Positions 61,569 through 64,000 of a DNA stretch of 64,000 nt are shown here, piece after piece. Position 1 is the stretch's first letter; every line of letters starts with the position of its first letter. The translations under genes were made by a program, and so were the position numbers. The notes beneath the pieces were generated by a model. The model worked only from the letters and a program-made list of their open reading frames with translations, did no database searches and had not been told where the DNA came from. Origin of the DNA: Planococcus citri (Eukaryota > Arthropoda > Insecta > Hemiptera > Pseudococcidae); NCBI RefSeq assembly GCF_950023065.1, contig NC_088680.1:72143350-72207349 (forward strand). The letters are read 5' to 3'.

Positions 61569-63890
61569 TAAGCAAACAACCCGTTTCTCTATCTCTCTCT
61601 CTCTTCTCTTTTTCCCCTCTCGCTCATTCTACTACACAAATACACACACACACAACACGCAAATACATTCAACTTTTATGCTCATTGTTGGCTGCTCGTG
61701 AATTTTTTCCCATATTGCGTGTTTGTTTCGTCGTAACTAGAATTTTTTTCACGTTGCCTTTGTACCGTTCATTAATTTCTTTTCTATCAAATTAACTACC
61801 TACTGTCGGTCTGTCGGTAGCCAGTGACGAAATGTTTGGTAACGAAATTTGAAATTACACTCAGCTTTGGATGTGCCAATTTTGGTACGATTAGAACTGG
61901 GAAAATTGAATAATATCGGATTTCAGCGTTGTAACTCGGATATTTTGTTAAAATCATTGTCGTTTGTCTCGATAAGGTGTTATTTTTTTATTTACGAATT
62001 CTTTATTCGTCTTGGCCTGTTGGGGTGTACCGTGTACCGAGTACGTAGTAGTAGAACGAGAAATATTGGAAAATGATTGCATTTTTTCTGCGAGCTGCGA
62101 GTAATGGTCGATTGTCCGAGTGTTTGAATGTTTTGTGTTTGTGTTTGCGTGCCGACCAGGACCATTTGTTTTGATAATTCTCGATGATAAGAAAGCTGCA
62201 CTCATTTTCCAAAGTAGAATATTACAGTTTATCTAGATTTTTTATCGCAATAGAAAATGGGAGTAATAAGTCGAGACAGCGAATGTGGTGTACCTAATGT
62301 TTTCGTTTTTTTTCTTTTTTAGTTGTAACTTACTGTAGAGTACTGTACAAGACGTACATCTACATATAAGTGTATACTCTGTAAAGCCAGCCGTAGAGAT
62401 AGACGTAGACCACTACACTACCAGAGACTGAGACTAGACGTAGACGAATACAATTACAATATCGCAGTATTCACTGTTGATGGTGTTTTGTGCAACGAGC
62501 GAAACGTGGCCATAACAATCGAGTTCAAACTTCCATCTATTATTGTACGCGTATTATCTCTTCTTTCTTATTCTTGTTACAATTTTCGAGAAAATAGAAA
62601 AATGGCTATTGCTAGCACAGCCGCTTCAAGATTTACTGAATGCCATTGCCTGCATTCAATAGGATTCAGACTCGGTGTCGGTACCATATATTCACACGTA
62701 GACTGGTGCACTGGTCGACTGGCGAAGTGGCGAGCAAAGTATATTATACATATTCTTGTACGCTATGCTGGAATTCTTTTCCTCGTAGCGAGATGTTATT
62801 TTTCTCCATTTGCGATTGTGATAATGCTATCGCGGACCTACTTATGTGTGCGTGTGTGTCTGTGTAGTGTAGACTAGATGTACCTTCTCGTACCGCGGGC
62901 CGCGTACGTCGAAATGGAAATTTCTATTCAGAGTTGATTTTGTTGGCCAGTCGCTATAAAAAAATCTTTCAATTGTACTTGTACGAGTAGATATCGTGTG
63001 CAGACTGCGGTGTGCACTTTGTATCCATCGAAAAATATCGTAAATATCGAGATACGCGAAATTCACTCGGTGAATCATTGTACTCGTATTATTCATCGTC
63101 TTAATTGCTATGACTGTTTTTTGTATTCGTTTCACTGTTGCGCAATTTGCGAACAGAAATTTCGAAATGTTGGAAATTTGCGGTAATTCATTAATCGATT
63201 ATTATTCCATTCCAACTTGAATTCGAGTTTGAAACCGATGACCCTTGTAATCGAAATCGACTAAAAATAACCAGTCGATAATCCCTATCTACGTAAACCG
63301 TGAACGTACGATTAAATTGCGAGTGTATGTGTAGGTATGATCGATCGGAAAGATGAAAATTTTAAAAATCGTTTTCGCGAATCAACAACATCGTTCACCT
63401 GTAGGTATTTGAGCTTTTGGAAACGGGATCGACGATGAGTGATTATTTGATCATCAAACGGAAGAAAAGTCGACATTTTTCAGCTGAAAGGATCTCTTAA
63501 GATTCATCGATCACGATCAGGCGATCGGGCTATTCCGAACGGAACAATCCCGGCGGTGGAGAGGGAGAGGTAGCGGAAAGATTTGGAATTTCATGGCACG
63601 TATCGCCGGAATCTGAATAATAAGTTTTTTTGTTTTTTCACGCAAATTTTGGCAGATTTCAACATGTACGAGAATCTGCTAGGGTAGTATGTAGTTTTTG
63701 AAAATGGATTTTGGATTAAACCAATTTGAATTTCATTTAAAGAGAGAAAAAGAAGCCGAAAGTGGAAAGCCCAAAACGTGTTTGAAAAAAAGATTCAAAT
63801 AACTTTCAAAAGCCAGTTTTTCGAGAATCAATTTTCAATTTTAAACCAACCAGCGCCGCCAGTATTTTGTAAAACCGAACGCAGGTTATA
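61569..63890. other. Non-coding region
   Basis: No exon or element could be supported. Composition is unremarkable apart from TACGAG/CTCGTA words. Confidence 0.5.
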
Positions 63891-64000
63891 CAGGGTGCCC
63901 AGAAATATCGAGCACCCCTAAGAAAGTTTTTCATTAAAAATATAGGTTGGCAACGTGAACGGTTTAATAGATGCGGATGATTGGTGGAATGTTATCTCTC
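63891..64000. mobile_element. Start of a CAGGGTG-type element cut by the window end
   Basis: CAGGGTGCCCAGAAATATCG begins at 63891, preceded by TTATA. CAGGGTG is a frequent outer end of DNA elements in insects and also ends the element at 5081. The other end lies outside the window, so this is provisional. Confidence 0.35.

Noticed and set aside
1..64000. CRISPR arrays, rRNA or bacterial operons
   Set aside because: Tandem repeats here are contiguous microsatellites without spacers, and the gene structure is spliced and eukaryotic.

Overview
The window looks like a gene-sparse, AT-rich piece of an animal (most likely insect) nuclear genome. It has spliced genes with GT-AG introns, long non-coding stretches full of microsatellites, and many small inverted-repeat elements. 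CpG dinucleotides are common, as in lightly methylated insect genomes. The hexamer TACGAG (reverse complement CTCGTA) is scattered over almost every kilobase. I suspect a hemipteran, but nothing in the sequence settles the species.

Two genes are certain; both lie on the minus strand, head to tail, at 32-46.5 kb. CPSF2 (CPSF100, pre-mRNA 3'-end processing) is complete in 14 coding exons between 46516 and 42962. The exons sum to 2,331 nt, an intact frame of 776 codons plus stop. Downstream of it, 41559-32292, lies an ARID5-type gene (closest in my memory to vertebrate ARID5B) in eight coding exons. It has the conserved N-terminal module, the ARID DNA-binding domain and a long low-complexity C-terminal exon with two SUMO-interaction-like motifs. 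One splice junction inside its ARID domain does not keep frame with canonical sites at the expected position.

A third, unidentified gene contributes one clear Pro/Gly/Ser-rich internal exon on the minus strand at 18522-19110. A short membrane-type ORF at 52114-52449 (+) is a possible gene or frame-disrupted remnant.

The rest is repeats. A pair of inverted 0.65-kb TIR elements sits at 127-769 and 4106-4773. A 1.3-kb CAGGGTG-ended element with a 5-bp target duplication is at 5081-6369. A 1.55-kb palindrome spans 8745-10295, and a 0.67-kb element with perfect 29-bp inverted ends spans 11365-12031. Nested palindromes fill 47245-51630, directly upstream of CPSF2. A 1.3-kb element with CCCTACCGG ends is at 57280-58598, and the beginning of another CAGGGTG-type element is at 63891. 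None shows a transposase ORF, so all look non-autonomous. The palindromes could form long hairpin RNAs if transcribed. I saw no convincing rRNA, tRNA or CRISPR feature.
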